Position numbers and translations under genes: made by a program. This document shows, piece after piece, positions 20,144 through 29,615 of a DNA stretch of 64,000 bases. Below the pieces are notes generated by a model. That model did not search any database. It was not told where the DNA came from and was given only the letters and a program-made list of their open reading frames with translations. Source of the stretch: Prorocentrum cordatum. Taxonomy: Eukaryota > Sar > Dinophyceae > Prorocentrales > Prorocentraceae. The stretch spans positions 1,092,372 to 1,156,371 of the forward strand of contig CAUYUJ010016282.1 in the NCBI GenBank assembly GCA_963575745.1, in the 5' to 3' direction. The number at the start of each line of letters is the position of its first letter. Position 1 is the first letter of the stretch.

Positions 20144-21010
20144 CCTAGAGGAGTGCGAGGAGTATGAGGAGGAGAGAGGAAGGGAAGAGGATGCGAAGAT
20201 TACGAGGGCGGGGGAGGAGCGGAGGGGGAGCATGAGTCGCATGGTGGAGGGTGGAGGAGGCGGGGAGGCGGATGAGGATGAGGCGCCTTGAAAATAGGAG
20301 GACGGGAAGGACCGAATGGGACCAAATGGAGGAGGGCGAGGAGGGGAATTGACACGAGCATGGGAATGGGGAGGAGGGAGAACATCAGGATAATGGCATC
20401 GGTTTTGTAGCGGGGCGAGGAGGGTGAGGAGATTCGACTCTCAGCGACACTATGTGAGCTGCCCGCGTATGTGGAAGGTGCTCGAGGAGGTTTGGTTTCC
20501 CACCTCCCCTGTTCCCCCCCCCTCGGCAGACGCCTGGGCCTTGCTCGGTCGCTGAGTGACGAAGACGGGGATATGGCTGGCCAGCGACTTGTTACAGCGC
20601 TTTATCTCTACGATATGGACTGTCCGCCAAATCTATCTCATCCGCCGCCTCGTAGCTTTGGCACGTGCTGCACGTGCCCAGATGCTGCAGCAGGCTGAGC
20701 TTAGTGAGGATGGATAGACTTCGAGCGCCCCTGGGTACGTGCGAGGAGCACGGGCGCTTGAGGAGGACACCGGCCGGAATTGAGAATAAAGACAATGACG
20801 CGCAGGATCAGGAACATATGGAAGAGGACGATGTTGATGGGAAGGAATTGGAGGAGGAGGAGGAGGAGGAGGAAGAGAAACGGGAAGACGAGGAGGTCGG
20901 ATGAGGAGGAGGAGGATGAGGAGGAGGAGGAGCAGGAGCAGGAGCAGGAGTAAGAGGAGGAGGAGGAGGAGGAGGAGGAGGAGGAGGAGGAGGAGGAGGA
21001 GGAGGGAGGA
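20144..21010 (+). repeat. Purine-rich DNA ending in a long (GGA)n tract
   Basis: GAG/GGA words dominate 20,145-20,350 and 20,845-21,010. The part between has no recognisable gene. The Glu-rich (plus) and Ser/Leu-rich (minus) frames are compositional. Confidence 0.7.
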
Positions 21011-21144
21011 GGGGCGGCAGAGGAGGCGAGTCCCGCCACCGTGCCAGCCCGGCGCTCTGGGTGGCTGTCCGAGGAGCGACGGGAGACCGTAAGGCGTGAA
21101 TCCGTAAACCACTGCAGCGCGCGCTTCCACGGCGCGTGCCTGTC

Positions 21145-21285
21145 CAGGGGTGGACCCAAATTGTGTTTTGGCGATTTCGTGGGCCTTTGTCGTTTCGACT
21201 TCGTTTTGCAGCGATGGCGGATCGAAGACAACAAAAAAAAATGAGCGCTGCCCAAAAAACGAAAGACATTGTTTACGTCGATCCC
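21145..21285 (+). mobile_element. Short inverted-repeat element, family C, copy 3 (diverged)
   Basis: AGGGGTGGACCCAAATTGTG, then CGTGGGCCTTTGTCGTTTCG matches the family. The right arm is eroded (GACATTGTTTACGTCGATCC). Confidence 0.65.
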
Positions 21286-21304
21286 CGTCGTCTAATGTCC
21301 TTGT

Positions 21305-21600
21305 TTCCCTTGTTTCTCGGATTCCTTTCTGTCTTGGGGCCGCGGGTGTCTTGGGCATCTTGGGGGCTCCTCGGTCGTCTTAATTTGGGTCGCCTTTGGG
21401 CAGTCTGACAATTTCGGAGCCCGTCGTGGGTCCCTGAAGCGTCGCCTTGGGAGCCCGTTTGGCCACATTGGAGCCTTGATGGCCGTCTTGGAGGCGTGTT
21501 GAGCTACCCTGAGCCTCTTGGGCCGTCCTGGGGCTCTACTGGGAGCCTCCTTGGCCATGTTGATGCCATGGGGACCTCTTGCGCCGTCTTGGGCTGACGA
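21305..21600 (+). repeat. Degenerate CTTGGGGGC array
   Basis: Diverged TCTTGGG / CGTCTTGGAGG words continue the 9545-10,090 family. Coding-like frames here are compositional. Confidence 0.55.
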
Positions 21601-21954
21601 AGACCCGAACTGGATTGGATGGAATGCGAGCATTGTCAGAGCACCTGAGGAAACGACGGTGGTGTATTACAGACTCGAATTTTCCTGGGGGTCCTTGTGG
21701 AGTCGTCTTGGGCCGCATTGGGTTGTGTTTGGCTGTTTTGTGGCTGGTTGTCGTTTCTATCGTCATCATGTCATCTTCATCGTCATCTTCATCCTCTTCG
21801 CATTTGACCATTTCGGGCATGGTGAGGTCCTTTTCCCCATCGGACGGGGCGCTGGCGGTTCCCATCATCGGACGTTGGCTGGGGAGCCGGGAAGGTGTAT
21901 CCCTCCTCCTACCGTTCCCTCGGCGCGGTGCTCCGCTCCTCGACGGCGAGCGAT

Positions 21955-22105
21955 GGGGGGGAATGAGAAGGAGAAGGTCTTCTCAGAAGGCGGCGGGACT
22001 TCTCAGAAGCTCTTGCGCCTTCTTACAAGTTTTGTTGTGTCTTCGGGGAAGACCCAGCACACTCCTTCGAGGGCCAGGGGACTTCAGAGACTTCTGATAA
22101 TTCCT
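21955..22105 (+). repeat. AAGGCCTTCTCAGAAGG family, copy 3
   Basis: GAGAAGGAGAAGGTCTTCTC, then AGAAGGCGGCGGGACTTCTC and CAGAAGCTCTTGCGCCTTCT. A (GAC)n/(GAT)n run follows at 22,118-22,147. Confidence 0.7.
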
Positions 22106-22360
22106 TTCTCTGATCATGACGACGATGACGACGATGACGACGATGACAATTTCTGGTGCTGTGCTGCTAGGCTTTTGTTTACCCACGCCGCCGACTCTCC
22201 CCCACCCGCGCCAGCAGCACTGACGCCATGGTCAGCCCGGCTTCCTCGCCGTCGCGGCTCGACCAAATCATTGATCCGCCTGCAGCACTGGGCGTTCGAC
22301 GGCGTCGACGCTCGATGTCGTCTTCTTCCCAACCGTGCCCGTCCCATTCTCTAGGCCTCC

Positions 22361-22556
22361 TAGATGGGGTCGGAGTAGATGGGGCCAAAGGATCGCGCCG
22401 CATCGGCGATGCATCGGCGATGCATCGGCGATGCGGTTCGATGCGGAGCCCGATTTTCTCCACGCCGACGTCGCTATCGATGAGACATCGCCGATGCATT
22501 GGCGATGCGGCGCGATCCTCCGAGCACATCTACGCGGACCCCATCGAGGAGGCCTC
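22361..22556. mobile_element. Fold-back element with GGCGATGCATCGGCGATG arms, copy 1
   Basis: The left arm AGATGGGG, then GGATCGCGCCGCATCGGCGA is complemented by TCGCCGATGCATTGGCGATG, then CGGCGCGATCCTCCGAG and CCCCATCGAGGAGG. The arms are about 65 bp. A related but eroded element lies at 38,067-38,195. GATGCATCG motifs also occur singly near 5320, 22,891 and 37,845. Confidence 0.75.
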
Positions 22557-22646
22557 TACGTTTGCAGTGCCCCCTGGTGCTCCCGGTCCTCCTTCTCCTT
22601 CGCACTCATGGGATCGGGTCGGGCGAAAGGGGGGGGGGGATTGGGA

Positions 22647-22815
22647 CTAAGTCGGGCCTGTCCCTCTACAGGAGGGATCTTCAAAAGTAGTTTTAGAATA
22701 GTCTGGGGACGATATTTCGATTATTTTTGAACATAAATATTTTGGGGGGAGTATGTTTTGCGTCCTCTTGATTCTTCGCCCAAAATCCCCCTGTAGGGAG
22801 ACAGGCCCGACCTAA
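22647..22815 (+). mobile_element. MITE family 1, copy 5 (169 bp)
   Basis: CTAAGTCGGGCCTGTCCCTC to GGGAGACAGGCCCGACCTAA. Flanks GATTGGGA (22,639-22,646) and GACTGGGA (22,816-22,823) match at 7 of 8. Confidence 0.93.
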
Positions 22816-23126
22816 GACTGGGACTCGGTGGGGGGGGTCACAGAACTGGCTGCGTGCAGCTGGCTGCAGCGCCGCCGCCCAGCGCTTTCCCCGATGCATC
22901 GGTGCCTCTGGCGCCGGGAGGCGCCAGGAAAACCAGCAACACGCAGCCCGTTTCAGAGGCGACGATGGGGGCGAACAGCCGAGGGGAGAGCAACACACGT
23001 ACTCAGGTGCGCCGATGAATGGTGTCTTCGACAAGGCTCCCGGGCGAGTGCGTGGAATGCCCGCCCCTGGGCTATTCGCCCCGATCGTCGCCTCCGACCG
23101 TTCGCCAACCCACCTCCGGTATCCCC

Positions 23127-23281
23127 TCCCCCGCGCCCCCGCGCACGCCCCGCGGGAGCCCGCGAAGGTGGCCGCGGTGGCGCCACGGGGCAGCCCCGCG
23201 GGAGCCGCGCGCTCGCTCCGCTCCGTTTTGGGGCGCTCCGGGAGCTCACGAGAGTCCACCCCCCGAGCCGACGATCCTCAG
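23127..23281 (+). repeat. GC-rich duplicated segment, copy 1 (empty MITE site)
   Basis: GCGCCCCCGCGCACGCCCCG, GCCCGCGAAGGTGGCCGC, GCCACGGGGCAGCCCCGCGG and GAGTCCACCCCCCGAGCC are shared almost base for base with 25,355-25,505. The uninterrupted GACGATCCTCAG at 23,270-23,281 is the site in which the other copy carries a MITE. Confidence 0.9.
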
Positions 23282-23304
23282 GACGTGTGTTACAAGGTCC
23301 GGCT

Positions 23305-23455
23305 TGAATAAGGAACACTTACTTTTCAAGAGGGGCTCGGTCGTTCCTTTGGTTTGCATGCGTTCCGCTACCTTTTTTGCGGCGAGTCCCCCTGGTGCTT
23401 ACTTGGAAAAAAGGGGCTTCGTTCCTTATTTATCGTTCCTTAGGTCAGGCCGAAT
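23305..23455 (-). repeat. Dispersed repeat (TTCCTTATTTATCGTTCCT), copy 1
   Basis: AAAAGGGGCTTCGTTCCTTA, then TTTATCGTTCCTTAGG is mirrored on the other strand at 60,014-60,165 (CCTGAGGAACGATAAATAAG). Both ends contain AAGGAAC-type words, suggesting another inverted-repeat element of about 150 bp. Confidence 0.6.
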
Positions 23456-23719
23456 ACTGTACAGTCGACCCGCATAGTAAGGATAGGCATCCCTCCCAAG
23501 GATTGCCTGGCATCCTTGCCTCCTGGGTCCATCCTTCGCCGCTTTCGCTGGCCGCGCCCCGCTCGAAACGCTTCGAAATGGGCGTCCAAGGCCCTTGCAT
23601 CCTTATCGCGCATCCTTACTATCCTGGTCGAGTGTAGGCCAAGGCGCAATGGGTGTTGACCCCGAATTCGGCTTCACCGATAGGTCATAACACCGCCCGT
23701 GTCGCATGTCGGCTGCGAG

Positions 23720-23895
23720 CGAGGGTGCGGAGTGAGAAGGAGATGGTCCTTCAGAGGTCTCGGAAGTTCCCTGGCCCTCTGAGGAGTGTTCTGAGCCTTC
23801 CGAAGACACATAACACCTCCCAGAAGGCCGGGAGGCCTTCTGAGAAGCCCCGCCGCCCTTTGAGAAGGCCTGCTGTTCTCACTTCCTCCCCTCGC
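23720..23895 (+). repeat. AAGGCCTTCTCAGAAGG family, copy 4 (diverged)
   Basis: GTGAGAAGGAGATGGTCCTT, then AGGCCTTCTGAGAAGCCCCG and GAGAAGGCCTGCTG match the family. Confidence 0.6.
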
Positions 23896-24114
23896 ACGCC
23901 GCCGAGTATGGGAGGGTCTCGAAGGACAGCCATACGCTGGCGCTCTGGAGTCGGACTGGGCCAGGACAAGGATGAATCCGTTCCACAGCGTTCCGGAACG
24001 CTCTGAGAAGGCGGTGGCGTTCGAGACACCCTCAGGAGAATCGAGAGACCGCAGAGATTCTCCACTGGCCCCCACCTGGCTCTGTCCTCGCCCTGGCTCT
24101 GTCTCCCCCGGGTC

Positions 24115-24470
24115 CTGGCCTTCCTCGGCCTCGTCCTCGTCCTCGTCCTCGTCCTCCTCCTCCTCGTCCTCGTGCTCGTGCTCGTGCTCTTCCTCGTCGT
24201 CGCCGTCGCCGTCGCCGCCGCCGTGGCGCCTCGCCCGGGCCCCGGCCGCGGCCGCGGCCGCCAGGGCCAGCAGCACGGCCGCGCCGTGGAGCTGCTGCGC
24301 CTGGCCTGCGGCGCCGGCGCCCCGCCCCCGGGCGACGCGGCGCGCCGCCCCCGCGCGGGGCCGCGCCCGGGGCCGGGGCGGGGCTCGCTCTTCGGGAGCC
24401 TCGAGACGGGAGGAGGAGGAGGAGGAGGAGGAGGAGGAGGAGGAGGAGGAGGAGGAGGAGGGCGGGGCAG
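24115..24470. repeat. (TCC/TCG)n, very GC-rich DNA and (GGA)n
   Basis: A (CGTCCT)n/(CGT)n stretch at 24,125-24,220 and a (GGA)n tract at 24,411-24,462 enclose about 170 bases of very high GC. One plus frame there reads GQQHGRAVELLRLACGAGAP after GCCGCCAG, a conceivable small exon, but support is weak. Confidence 0.55.
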
Positions 24471-24616
24471 GAAGGATCTGGAAGAGAGGTGGGGAGGGAA
24501 GCAGGATCAGGAGGATGAGGGGAAGGATGTGGAGAAGGAGGAGGATACTGAGATTGGAGGGTGGTAGGGGATCGGAAGAGGTGTGGTAGGACCGGTCGGG
24601 TGGGTGGGAAAGGGAT

Positions 24617-24850
24617 CGGGAGCCTCGAGACGGGGGTCAGTGCACACGGGGGTCAGCCAGGGCACCAGATCCTGCAGGATCCTGCGAAGATCCCCGCTGG
24701 CTGACCCGGGCTAGCGAGCCGCTCGTGGCCGCGAGGCGGCCGCGCATATTGGTTGTCCCGGGTTTGCGAAGATCTGCGTTGATTTTTGTTTCTTGCATTG
24801 CAGTTTTTGGTTTCCTGCTGACCCGGGTTTGGATTGACCTGGGTCAGAAG
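24617..24850 (+). repeat. Dispersed repeat with GACCCGGG and AGGATCCTGC words, copy 1
   Basis: GGGAGCCTCGAGACGGGGGT, CAGATCCTGCAGGATCCTGC, then TGACCCGGGTTTGGATTGAC, then CTGGGTCAGAAGA. The same order recurs at 60,549-60,785. Overlapping GGATCCTGCA palindromes give strong fold-back potential. Confidence 0.75.
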
Positions 24851-25354
24851 ATCCCCGACTTCTCATTCCCCCGACTCGAGTCGATCCGACTTCGACGGCT
24901 TCCGATCTCGATGCGACTTGGAATCTGGGCCATTTCGGTGTGGACTCCGAGGCCTTGTCGGAGGCTCACTGGCCTGCCGATGCCCGCCGAGTCGACTTCT
25001 CTCGGCTGGGCCGCCGATTTCCGCCGATCCGATTCATTTCGACCGCGGATCCGACTTGTCGATTCGATTCTGGGCTCTCCTGCCAGGAGGGAGGGATCGA
25101 CCGATGAAGCAAATGAAGAACAACTCACGTGTGGGATCGATCAAAATCGACGAGGTATCGACGAGGGGCATCGATCGATGAGAATCGGGGCATCCATCGA
25201 GTGGTCGATCGCTGGGGCGCAGCGCTACCTCGAGGAAGGCAAGACGGCCCCGCGCGCGCCGCGCCCAGGCCAGGATGGGGGAATCGATCGGGGGCAGCCT
25301 GGGTTTTGCCGGGCGGGTGGTGATGGGTCGGGCCCTCGCCAGCACGGATCCCCC
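24851..25354. other. GATCGA-rich unique DNA, no gene
   Basis: TCGATCGA-like words are frequent (for example GGGATCGATCAAAATCGACG at 25,133), but I see no periodic array or coding signal. Confidence 0.4.
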
Positions 25355-25505
25355 CCCCCCGCGCCCCCGCGCACGCCCCGCGGGAGCCCGCGAAGGTGGC
25401 CGCCGTGGCGCCACGGGGCAGCCCCGCGGGAGCCGCGCGCTCGCTCGGCTCCGTTTTGGGCGCGCCAGGAGCTCACGGGAGTCCACCCCCCGAAGCCGAC
25501 GATCC
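25355..25505 (+). repeat. GC-rich duplicated segment, copy 2 (filled MITE site)
   Basis: Near-identical to 23,127-23,277 up to GACGATCC at 25,498-25,505, where MITE copy 6 begins. The sequence resumes after the MITE as GATTATCCTCAG. Confidence 0.9.
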
Positions 25506-25738
25506 ATAAGTCGGGCCTGTCCCTCAGGGGGATTGGCCCGACTTCGCCCCTAGAGGGACCGTCGACTACTGCAGGGACCTAGAGGAACACGACTTTTGTT
25601 CTGTCCTTTTAAAGTAAAATATTCCCCCTGTAGAGTCTACAGGGGATATATTTTATTTTTGCCCATTTGGGGGGTATGTTTTGAGTATTTCTTTTTTTTC
25701 GCCCAAAATCCCCCTGTAGGTGGACACGCCCGACTTCA
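25506..25738 (+). mobile_element. MITE family 1, copy 6 (233 bp, rearranged interior)
   Basis: ATAAGTCGGGCCTGTCCCTC to GACACGCCCGACTTCA. Flanks GACGATCC and GATTATCC (25,739-25,746) match at 6 of 8, and the paralogue at 23,270 shows the site uninterrupted. Inside, a second GGCCCGACTTC and CCCCCTGTAGAGTCTACAGG palindrome indicate a nested or internally duplicated terminus. Confidence 0.85.
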
Positions 25739-26125
25739 GATTATCCTCAGTCGGGCCATCGCAACCATGGATCACGGGGTCGTGGATTAGCGGCGGGTCC
25801 CGTTCCCAGGGGGGAGGTCGCGGATTCCCGCCGCCGAGCGAGGCAGCATTGGCCGCCTCTTGGTGAGGGCACCTCCCCCGCTCCATGGATTTGGCGACCG
25901 CGCGCCAGATCCATGGATCGCTAATCCAGGCTCGCGCGCCCCCGATGATAGGGGGTGGCCCAAATCGGGGGTGAAGAAGAAGGCCCTAAAGGGGCCCTCT
26001 CGGGCCCCTTGTGGGTACCAGCTGGCTCCAGAAGAGGCCCTGAGGGGCCCCTTTGAGGGATCGATCGACGAGGAGCAGGATGTTTGCCATCCGTGGCAAG
26101 CCAAGCTGCCAACAGCGGAGAGCCA

Positions 26126-26204
26126 TGCACAGAAGACACCCTGCTTGCCTCCAGGGTGGCCTGGGTCTCTTCGGCGTCGACGGCTTTGCCATGGAGAGCG
26201 TGAT
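26126..26204 (+). repeat. Dispersed repeat (CTGCTTGCCTCCAGGGTG), copy 2 (truncated)
   Basis: CCTGCTTGCCTCCAGGGTGG, then CGACGGCTTTGCCATGGAGA matches the left half of 17,570 and 46,125. It stops where family D begins, so family D probably inserted here or truncated it. Confidence 0.7.
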
Positions 26205-26367
26205 TCAAGAGGGGCAAACACACAGACATAATTCATCCTCGATTCCCCCGGAAACTAATTGGGAAAGTATGGGAAGTGGCGGGGAAGACACAATCCCAGA
26301 AAATATGGGAACATATGGTGAATCCTGTTATTTGTGTGTATTCATTTGTGTGTCCCAGGGCCCCTTC
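26205..26367 (+). mobile_element. Short dispersed element, family D, copy 2
   Basis: CAAACACACAGACATAATTC to TTTGTGTGTCCCAGGGCCCC with GGGAAAGTATGGGAAGTGGC in the core. Confidence 0.72.
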
Positions 26368-26512
26368 AGTGATGCTCCCACGCCAGAGCTCAGTGGACGC
26401 CGTGAGATCGATCGGGGGCAGCCTTCACTTCAGAGGAGGCACACGGTAGGTTCGCGTCGTGTCGACGCGGCGACCACCCAGCGCGGGCGTTCAGGGTTGC
26501 ACGCCGCTAGTG

Positions 26513-26675
26513 TTAAGTCGGGCCTGTCCCTCTACAGGTGGAATCTTCAATAATTGTAAACAAGAGTCTGGGGACGGTTTTTTCTACCATGTTTGATTCT
26601 TTTGGGGTATTGATTGCATATGTTTTATATTTCGTCCACAGTCCCCTTCCTTGTAGGGGGACATGCCCGACCTAA
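26513..26675 (+). mobile_element. MITE family 1, copy 7 (163 bp)
   Basis: TTAAGTCGGGCCTGTCCCTC to GGGACATGCCCGACCTAA, core GAGTCTGGGGACGG. The 8-bp flanks CGCTAGTG / TCCTCGTG agree at only 5 positions, so the duplication has decayed. Confidence 0.9.
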
Positions 26676-26847
26676 TCCTCGTGGCCCATAATCGTCCAAC
26701 ATTGAACGCTCTGGCGACCGAGAGGCCGCCGATCGTTCCACGTTGAGCGATCCACGTGGTGTCAGAAACCGCGCCCAAGTCGACACGGCACGGACCTGCC
26801 GCACCCGTGCCGCTGCCTTCCGCCCGTCCTTTCCGGTTGGAGCCTCG

Positions 26848-26912
26848 TGGGGGGCCCTCGTCGCCACAACTGGATGCGCCTCGGAATCCTAGTCAGAACG
26901 CGCCCCGAGGAG
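26848..26912 (+). repeat. Dispersed repeat (CATCGCCAC...CAGAACGC), copy 2
   Basis: CCCTCGTCGCCACAACTGGA, then CCTCGGAATCCTAGTCAGAA and CGCCCC. See 2789-2856. Confidence 0.5.
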
Positions 26913-27427
26913 GAGGCGGGGGAGGAGGAGGAGGAGGAGGAGGAGGAGGAGGAGGAGGAGGAGGAGGAGGAGGAGGAGGTGAAGGAGGAGGAAAACGAGG
27001 AGGAGGAGGAAAAGGAGAAGAAGACGGGAGAGGAGGAGGAGCACTGCGAAGCGGAGGAGGACGAGGACCACGAGGAGGTGTACGACGAATACAAGGAGGA
27101 GCGCGGCGAGCAGGAGAGGAGCAAGAACACAAAATCAAAGGAGGAGGTCGATGACGAGGTAGAAGATGAAGCGAACGAGGAGGAAGACAACGACGTGGAG
27201 GAAACACACCAGGAGCATGATGAGGATGTCGTATGAGGAGGGGGCGGCGGGGAGGGGTGATATGAGGAGATACAGAAAAACGAGAGAGAAGAGGGAAAGG
27301 AAACAAATGAGGAGAGGGAGGGGGACCGTGAGGATGTCGAGGAGGAGGATGTCGAGGAGGAGGGGCGGGAGGAGGAAAGACGGGGCAGTCTGGAGGAGGA
27401 GGAGGAGGAGGAGGTGCACTGGAAGGG
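26913..27427 (+). repeat. Purine tract (GGA/GAG)n left of the retrotransposon
   Basis: Nearly pure (GGA)n at 26,913-26,980, then longer purine-rich DNA whose Glu/Asp-rich frame ends in a stop at about 27,236. The retrotransposon inserted at its right edge. The acidic block that follows such a tract at 1936 reappears on the far side at 37,259. Confidence 0.8.
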
Positions 27428-27548
27428 TGTGATCGATGGGCACACCCGTTAAATATAGGTTCAGCACTTAGAGGGCGAGTCCAGTTCTGACAGTGATTCG
27501 CCCTATGGCTCAAGGGATAAACATCTGCCTTCTCCTCCTGCTGCCACA
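27428..27548 (+). repeat. 5' LTR (121 bp)
   Basis: TGTGATCGATGGGCACACCC to CTCCTCCTGCTGCCACA. It carries TTAAATATAGG and the phrase CCCTATGGCTCAAGGGAT. Short LTRs imply compact promoter and polyadenylation signals, none of which I can pinpoint. Confidence 0.93.
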
Positions 27549-27550
27549 GT

Positions 27551-27561
27551 TGGTAGCGGAG
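27551..27561 (+). promoter_or_regulatory. Primer-binding site
   Basis: TGGTAGCGGAG begins two bases after the LTR end. It matches the complement of a eukaryotic initiator tRNA-Met 3' end (TGGTAGCAGAG) at 10 of 11 positions. Reverse transcription of copia-type elements is commonly primed by initiator tRNA-Met or a fragment of it. Confidence 0.7.
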
Positions 27562-27683
27562 CGCGGTCTCGGCAGGTGGCCATGGGCGACGGCGGGCATC
27601 CTTGATCGGTGCGCCCGGCCTTTGCTCGCGAGCCACTGCCGCGGCTGCGCTCAGCGCATTGGGAAGTGTGGGGATCCACGGCG

Positions 27684-29615
27684 ATGCCCGACGACGGAGT
27701 GACGGGCGAGAGAGGCACCACTCCTGGCGACGGTGAGCGAGGCGGCGGGAGCGCGGACAGCGCGGCGTCTCCGGGGCCGACGTCAGGAGTGACCCCTGAG
27801 CTCCTGGAGCTGGTGAAGAAGTTAGTCGCCACGACTATGAGGGAAAACCAGTCCCAGGAGTCTCAGGCAGCAGGACGGCAGACATGGAGCGGCTTGAACG
27901 AGCCCAGCATCGATCCGTGGTCCACTCAGGACCCATGGTCGCAGGCCCGGCAAGGCTGCGGGACCCAGGAGTCTCAGGCAGCCGGCTCGGCGGGCGACGG
28001 CTCGAACCAGCAGCAGGATCAGAAGAACGGCGAGGCAGCTTGGCGCTGGAGCGGCGAGTGGGTTGCGGGCAGCCAGAGCGCCGGCGGCTGGGGTGCCGGC
28101 GACTGGCGAGCAGCCGACCCGAGCTGGCCAGGCCAGCAGTGGAGCGGCGGCGGATGGCAGCGCGGGGACTACTCGGATCCGCCCGCCTTCCCGGGCTGGG
28201 CACACTACCGAGGGTGGCGCAAGGCCGTCCGCCGCTGGGACAAGAGCGCCGACGTCGCGGTCTGGCGCCGGGCCGAGCGCTTCCTCAAGCTATTCGACTG
28301 GACAATGCAATCCAAGTTCGACGACGCTCCCGAGGCTGATCTCTCGGGTCCGGGCTGGCTGGACATCCTCATAGGGCGCATGGACATCATGGCCGGGGAG
28401 CGCGAAGGAGATGATCTCCGTCGCGCGGGAAGGAAGGCCCTCTTCGAGGCCACCCGCGAGGCCAAGGAGACCCTCACGGCCTACGCGTGCCGGCGCGAGG
28501 CCCAGCTGCTGAAGGCAGAGGGGCGCGACCTTTGGATGTCACCCAAGCTCAAAGGACAGTTTCTAGAAGAAGGTGCAGCGCTCTCGGCTCAGGGCGCCCA
28601 GAACCTTCGTACACTTACGCAAGGACGACTGGACTATGACAACGTGGCGCGGGCACTGAGACAGATGGACGCCTGCGGATCGGAGCGGCTGCTACCAGGG
28701 GCTCGCGGAGCGAGCGCCAACCTGGCTTCCAGTACTGAGGGCTTCGGTTCGGGCGCTGACGTAGGACCCAGTGGCAGTGCAGCTCACTCCTTCCCTTCCG
28801 CTCCGGTCGACGGTGGCGGGGGTGGTTACGACCAGGAGTCCGACGGCGAGATCGAGTCCTACGACTACTACGACGAGGACGAGGGATACGACGAGGACCT
28901 CGACGAGACGGCACTCCTGGCCGAGATAGACGATCTCAACCTCACCGAGGACCAGGTCGACGACGCCCTGGTCATGCTCACCAACGACCGGTCTTGGAAG
29001 CAGAATAAAGAGCTCAAAAGGGCCGCCAAGCGCGACAGGGAGTACTTCGGAGGCAAAGCCGGTGGCGATCGTATCCAGCCTCCACCTCGGGCCCATCCTG
29101 CCGGGCGAGGCCGGAAAGGAGACCGAGGGCGAGGCAAGGGACAAGGTCGCGGCCGCGGGTTCAAGCCGAAGTTGTCGCTCCAGCAGCTGATGAGGGTCAC
29201 GAAGTGCAAGAACTGCGACAAGAAGGGTCACTGGAGCAGGGAGTGCCCGGAGCCCCCCAGGGGCCGGACGAGTGCCCCCTCGGGGCGCAAGGTGCTCAAC
29301 GGCTACTCGTTCGAGGGGCGCACGACCGACTCCAACGACTGGCGCAGCCTGTCCTGTCCCAGCTGGGAGGAGGCCGAGGATGAGCTCGGCTCCAGCGAAG
29401 TCTACCTGGTCGCCAGGTCGACGCAGGGGCTTGTGGACCCCGGTGCCGGCAGCGATCTTGTCGGACTGGAGGCACTGAATCGAGAGTCACAGGCCCTGGC
29501 TAGTCTCGGGATGTGCTTTGAAGTCGTTCCCAGGCAGCATCGCAAGCCTAGGGCGGCGCACGGAGTGGGAGGTGCCGCCACTGTGCTTGCCTCGATATTT
29601 CTCCGATGTGCCTAG
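27684..29615 (+). CDS. Gag with CCHC knuckle and N-terminal half of protease
   Basis: The frame is open from 27,609. I prefer the second ATG (27,684, MPDDGVTGERG) because the earlier 25 residues look like leader translation. A capsid-like helical region begins YRGWRKAVRRWDKSADVAVW (about 28,209) and continues to LDYDNVARALRQMDA. An acidic stretch (28,848-28,990) precedes a basic RGKGQGRGRG run and the zinc knuckle CKNCDKKGHWSREC at 29,205-29,246 (CX2CX4HX4C). The aspartic protease motif follows as VDPGAGSDLVG with Asp at 29,436, and Thr/Ser of the usual D-T/S-G is Pro here. The frame stops at 29,613 in the middle of the protease, whose C-terminal half continues in the -1 frame. Role: particle assembly, RNA packaging and polyprotein cleavage. 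Confidence 0.88.
   Translation: MPDDGVTGERGTTPGDGERGGGSADSAASPGPTSGVTPELLELVKKLVATTMRENQSQESQAAGRQTWSGLNEPSIDPWSTQDPWSQARQGCGTQESQAAGSAGDGSNQQQDQKNGEAAWRWSGEWVAGSQSAGGWGAGDWRAADPSWPGQQWSGGGWQRGDYSDPPAFPGWAHYRGWRKAVRRWDKSADVAVWRRAERFLKLFDWTMQSKFDDAPEADLSGPGWLDILIGRMDIMAGEREGDDLRRAGRKALFEATREAKETLTAYACRREAQLLKAEGRDLWMSPKLKGQFLEEGAALSAQGAQNLRTLTQGRLDYDNVARALRQMDACGSERLLPGARGASANLASSTEGFGSGADVGPSGSAAHSFPSAPVDGGGGGYDQESDGEIESYDYYDEDEGYDEDLDETALLAEIDDLNLTEDQVDDALVMLTNDRSWKQNKELKRAAKRDREYFGGKAGGDRIQPPPRAHPAGRGRKGDRGRGKGQGRGRGFKPKLSLQQLMRVTKCKNCDKKGHWSRECPEPPRGRTSAPSGRKVLNGYSFEGRTTDSNDWRSLSCPSWEEAEDELGSSEVYLVARSTQGLVDPGAGSDLVGLEALNRESQALASLGMCFEVVPRQHRKPRAAHGVGGAATVLASIFLRCA

Noticed and set aside
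25621-25660. CCCCCTGTAGAGTCTACAGGGG as an independent terminator or operator
   Set aside because: It is the palindromic subterminal part of a MITE terminus.
26847-27236. Glu/Asp-rich frame resembling an acidic nuclear protein
   Set aside because: The same kind of frame accompanies every purine tract in the window, and the start lies in unrelated sequence.
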